From Solirubrobacterales bacterium (GTDB lineage Bacteria > Actinomycetota > Thermoleophilia > Solirubrobacterales > Solirubrobacteraceae): DNA of 7,127 nucleotides. A model generated the notes under the pieces. The model had not been told where the DNA came from and did no database searches. It worked only from the letters and a program-made list of their open reading frames with translations. Positions 4,837 to 7,127 of the stretch are shown here, in pieces. Both the position numbers and the translations under genes were made by a program. The stretch covers positions 1 to 7,127 of the forward strand of contig JACDAP010000536.1 in the NCBI GenBank assembly GCA_013695395.1, read 5' to 3'. How positions within the stretch are numbered: the stretch's first letter is position 1; every line of letters begins with the position of its first letter.

Positions 4837-6783
4837 GTGGCTTCCCAGGTGCACAGCGACAGATGGTCGGTCTTCGACCAAGCCCCCGGCCCCATGGCGG
4901 TGGCCGACGCCGATCTCGTGGTGGCCCGGGTCAACGAAGCGTTCTGCCGCCTGGTCGGCCACCCATCCGAGGCGATCGTCGGCCTGAGCGGCTACGCGCT
5001 CATGCCCGATGAGCAGCGCGAGGCGGCGCGAGCCCGGATCGCCGAGCTCCTGGCCGGCGGTGAGCCCTACGCGGTCGACCAGCGCTTCACCCACGCCGAC
5101 GGCAACGACGTGTGGCTCCGCGTGCGGGTCGGCCTGGTCCGGGGCCCGGCCGGCGAGCGCCTGCTCATGGCCCACGTCGAGGACACCACCGATCACCGGC
5201 GCGTGACCCAGCGGCTGCGCCAGTTGGCTGACCGTGACCACCTCACGGGCCTGCTCAACCGCCGTCGGCTCGAGGAGGAGCTCGAGACCTCCCTGGCCGG
5301 CGTGCGCCGCCACGGCCACGTCGCCTCACTGATCGTCATCGACCTCGACGACTTCAAGCGGATCAACGACCGCGGCGGCCACGAGGCCGGCGACCGGACA
5401 CTGTGCTTCGTGGCCGCCGCGCTGGCCACCCGCGTCCGCGCCGACGACGTCGTGGCGCGCACGGGCGGCGACGAGTTCGCGATCCTCCTGCGGGGAACCG
5501 AGCTCGCCGCGGCCGAGGAGGTCGCGGCCGAGATGGTCTCGATGCTCGAAAAGGGTCCCATGAACCTCACGATGAGCGCCGGGGTCGCGGCGCTCACGCC
5601 GGAAGCGACAGGCGCCCAGAGCACGCTTCATGCCGCCGACCTGGCGATGTACGCGGCCAAGGCGGCGGGCCGCAACCGGGTGATGGTCGGCGGCGACACA
5701 CGGGTCCCGGCGGTGCCGGCCGAGACACCGCGTGACCTCGAACGGCTGCTGGGCGGCCTGCAGAGCGTGGCGGACGCGCCGAGCGTCGAGCACACGCTCC
5801 GGGCCGTGCGGGAGCTGCTCGGCATGGACATCTCCTACGTCACGATGCACACCGAGACCGAGCAGGTCTTCCTGAGTGTCGACGGGGCGGTGGAGAGCTT
5901 CGGGGTCGGCGCCGGCACGCGGCTGCCGCTCGAGGCGACGTACTGCCAGGGGATCCTCACCGGCACGCTGCCGGGGGCGATGCCGGATGTCCGCAACCAC
6001 CCGGTCGCCGGGGCGATGCCGGTGACGGAGTCCGCCGGTGTCGGCGCGTTCGTCTCGGTGCCGATCCGGCTCTCGGACGGGAGCCTCTACGGGACGCTCT
6101 GCGCCGCGAGCCACACGGTGGTCGACGGACTCGGGAAGCGCGACCTCCAGTTCCTCGGCGTGCTCGCCCGGCTCGTCGCGGGTGAGCTCGAGCGCGACGC
6201 CGCGCTGCGGGCGCAGCTCGCGCTCCGGGTGGAGGCCGCCGGTGCGGAGGCGCTGATCTCGGCGATCGAGGCGCGGGACCGGTACACGGGCGAGCACTCG
6301 CGCGAGGTCGTCGAGCTCGCGGCGGCCGTGGCCGCAGAGCTCGGGCTCCCCGAGAACGACCAGCGCCGCGTCGCCCAGGTCGCGCTGCTGCACGACATCG
6401 GCAAGCTCTCCCTCCCCGACTCGGTGCTCGGCAAGCCCGGCCCGCTCAACGACGACGAGATCATCCTCATGCGCCGCCACCCGGAGGATGGCGAACGGAT
6501 CGTCGCCGCGATCCCCGAGCTCGCGCATCTCGCGCCGTCGATCCGCGCAGAGCACGAGCGCTGGGACGGTTCCGGCTACCCGGACGGCCTGTCCGGGGAG
6601 GAGATCCCGATCGAGAGCCGGATCGTGTTCGTCTGTGACGCCTGGGACGCGATGACCTCGGACCGTCCCTACCGCGCGAGCATGCCGCGGGACGAGGCGC
6701 TGGCCGAGCTCGCCGACGGCGCGGCCTCGCAGTTCTGCGGGCGGTGCGTCACAGCGCTGTTCGCCGTGCTCGCGGCGGGGTGA
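4837..6783 (+). CDS. PAS-GGDEF-GAF-HD-GYP cyclic di-GMP signalling protein
   Basis: This 648-residue protein carries sensory and both c-di-GMP-related domains in one chain. A PAS domain (about 8-120) leads into a GGDEF diguanylate cyclase domain (about 128-285) that looks active: the signature is GGDEF at 210-214, metal-binding DLDDF is at 169-173, and an RADD inhibitory (I-site) motif is at 201-204, exactly five residues before GGDEF. A GAF domain (about 305-450) has Cys370 in TYCQG and Cys422 in YGTLC. The HD-GYP phosphodiesterase domain (about 470-648) has His487, the HD pair His519-Asp520 followed by IGK, His548, GYP at 580-582 and Asp601. The usual HHE is EHE here (572-574). No membrane segment is seen, so it should be cytosolic. 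The GTG at 4837 is the best start; GTG 4849 is an alternative. It is divergent from suf and alone before the transporter. The net activity (synthesis, breakdown or signal-controlled switching) cannot be read from sequence. Confidence 0.93.
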   Translation: MASQVHSDRWSVFDQAPGPMAVADADLVVARVNEAFCRLVGHPSEAIVGLSGYALMPDEQREAARARIAELLAGGEPYAVDQRFTHADGNDVWLRVRVGLVRGPAGERLLMAHVEDTTDHRRVTQRLRQLADRDHLTGLLNRRRLEEELETSLAGVRRHGHVASLIVIDLDDFKRINDRGGHEAGDRTLCFVAAALATRVRADDVVARTGGDEFAILLRGTELAAAEEVAAEMVSMLEKGPMNLTMSAGVAALTPEATGAQSTLHAADLAMYAAKAAGRNRVMVGGDTRVPAVPAETPRDLERLLGGLQSVADAPSVEHTLRAVRELLGMDISYVTMHTETEQVFLSVDGAVESFGVGAGTRLPLEATYCQGILTGTLPGAMPDVRNHPVAGAMPVTESAGVGAFVSVPIRLSDGSLYGTLCAASHTVVDGLGKRDLQFLGVLARLVAGELERDAALRAQLALRVEAAGAEALISAIEARDRYTGEHSREVVELAAAVAAELGLPENDQRRVAQVALLHDIGKLSLPDSVLGKPGPLNDDEIILMRRHPEDGERIVAAIPELAHLAPSIRAEHERWDGSGYPDGLSGEEIPIESRIVFVCDAWDAMTSDRPYRASMPRDEALAELADGAASQFCGRCVTALFAVLAAG

Positions 6784-6807
6784 GCGGCGAGGTCCCGGGC
6801 GAGGACG

Positions 6808-6825
6808 AACGCTGATTTCGGCGTT
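6808..6825 (+). repeat. Hairpin between the c-di-GMP gene and the transporter
   Basis: AACGCTG (6808-6814) pairs with CGGCGTT (6819-6825) around a 4-nt ATTT loop: a 7-bp stem including one T-G pair. It lies 24 nt past the stop of the signalling gene and has no U-tract after it. It may be a weak terminator. Because it overlaps the -35 region of the putative transporter promoter, it could also be an operator. Confidence 0.35.
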
Positions 6826-6839
6826 GCTAAACCCCGCGC

Positions 6840-6845
6840 TAGCCT
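6840..6845 (+). promoter_or_regulatory. -10 box upstream of the Nramp gene
   Basis: TAGCCT matches the TANNNT type of GC-rich actinobacterial promoters. Seven nucleotides separate it from a GTG at 6853, so a transcript would start at or next to that GTG. No good -35 is seen. A short inverted repeat, GCTA (6826-6829) and TAGC (6840-6843), overlaps the box; with 4-bp arms it is only a weak candidate for a metal-regulator site. Confidence 0.4.
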
Positions 6846-6852
6846 GCGCCCG

Positions 6853-6885
6853 GTGCCGATGGTCAGCCAGGCGTACGCCCGATGA
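6853..6885 (+). CDS. Possible 10-codon leader ORF before the Nramp gene
   Basis: A GTG at 6853 opens a short frame coding for [10 protein letters not shown] and ends in a TGA that overlaps the transporter ATG as ATGA (6882-6885). An internal ATG at 6859 is an alternative start in the same frame. The GTG sits where the putative promoter would begin transcription, so the ORF could be translated from a leaderless mRNA and pass ribosomes to the transporter start by termination-reinitiation. That would fit the poor ribosome site of the transporter gene. The peptide itself has no recognisable content. This could be coincidence in GC-rich DNA. Confidence 0.25.
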   Translation: MPMVSQAYAR

Positions 6886-7127
6886 CGCCACCGGCGGACC
6901 GCGGAGCGATCCTCGCCCCGACCCATCGCGGTACCCCGGATCACGCCGCGGGCGCCGTGCCCACCGCCCTCGAGACAGTGTTGGCGCGCGGCCCGATCCG
7001 GGGCCGGCTGGCGCTGCTCGGTCCCGCCTTCGTCGCCTCGGTCGCCTACGTCGACCCGGGGAACTTCGCGACGAACTTCTCCGCGGGCGCGAAGTTCGGC
7101 TACCAGCTCGTCTGGGTCATCGTCATG
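6882..7127 (+). CDS. Nramp-family divalent metal transporter, 5' part only
   Basis: Eighty-two codons are present before the right edge. After a hydrophilic N-terminus of about 40 residues comes [20 protein letters not shown] (45-64). This contains the family signature DPGN at Asp58-Asn61 in the first transmembrane segment, where these residues coordinate the metal and form the unwound part of the helix. A second hydrophobic segment ([10 protein letters not shown]) begins at the edge. Nramp/MntH proteins import Mn(II) and Fe(II) with protons; bacterial members have 10-12 membrane segments, so most of the protein is missing here. The ATG at 6882 is the first start in frame, since an in-frame TAG lies at 6840-6842 with no start codon between. 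AGG at 6869-6871 is a weak ribosome site. Metal preference cannot be judged from this part. Confidence 0.88.
   Translation, partial: MTPPADRGAILAPTHRGTPDHAAGAVPTALETVLARGPIRGRLALLGPAFVASVAYVDPGNFATNFSAGAKFGYQLVWVIVM

Noticed and set aside
4444..5319. Open frame on the minus strand spanning the divergent promoter region
   Set aside because: It crosses the start regions of both divergent genes in a frame that matches neither, and its translation has no recognisable features. An ATG at 4747-4749 in this frame would lie upstream of the likely transcription start.
6784..6881. Mn(II) riboswitch (yybP-ykoY type) before the Nramp gene
   Set aside because: The gap is only 98 nt, and the likely transcribed leader is about 30 nt, too short for this fold. 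No conserved riboswitch core was seen.
5326..6891. Long open frame on the minus strand opposite the c-di-GMP gene
   Set aside because: It is Arg/His/Asp-rich and has no domain. The plus strand carries complete GGDEF, GAF and HD-GYP motifs.

Overview
The window is uniformly GC-rich and uses GTG and TTG starts freely. Three genes appear to start directly downstream of TANNNT-like -10 boxes, which suggests leaderless transcripts. Together with an actinobacterial-type SufB/SufD pair, a multidomain c-di-GMP protein and a secreted RTX-type protein ending in a CGxGxD...CE cysteine motif, this points to a high-GC Actinobacteriota genome. Thermoleophilia (Solirubrobacterales-like) is my best guess. 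That placement is inference, because no rRNA or other strong phylogenetic marker is present.

Layout: the left two thirds is transcribed leftward (minus strand) and the right third rightward (plus strand), from a divergent intergenic region at about 4728-4836. On the minus strand, reading from that region, come a Rieske-type ferredoxin (4383-4727), sufB (2939-4378) and sufD (1734-2942). They are packed like an operon: a 4-nt gap between the ferredoxin and sufB, and a 4-nt GTGA overlap between sufB and sufD. After a 138-bp gap with a possible hairpin and a palindrome comes a secreted RTX-repeat protein (234-1595). After another 149 bp comes the first 28 codons of a gene running off the left edge (1-84).

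On the plus strand is one 648-residue signalling protein with the order PAS, GGDEF, GAF, HD-GYP (4837-6783). It is followed by the start of an Nramp-family divalent metal transporter that runs off the right edge (from 6882). A possible 10-codon leader ORF sits just before the transporter and overlaps its start as ATGA.

How the genes work together: the Rieske ferredoxin, SufB and SufD are one functional unit for iron-sulfur cluster assembly, but sufC, sufS and sufU are not next to them. The Nramp transporter would import Mn(II) or Fe(II), loosely related to the same metal economy, though it is on the other strand with its own putative promoter. The c-di-GMP protein and the RTX protein look like independent units. 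I see no CRISPR array, tRNA, rRNA, insertion sequence or phage gene, and no convincing undescribed multi-gene system. The points of most interest are the isolated sufBD arrangement, the GGDEF/HD-GYP hybrid, the paired-cysteine ends of the RTX blocks, and the small leader ORF before the transporter.
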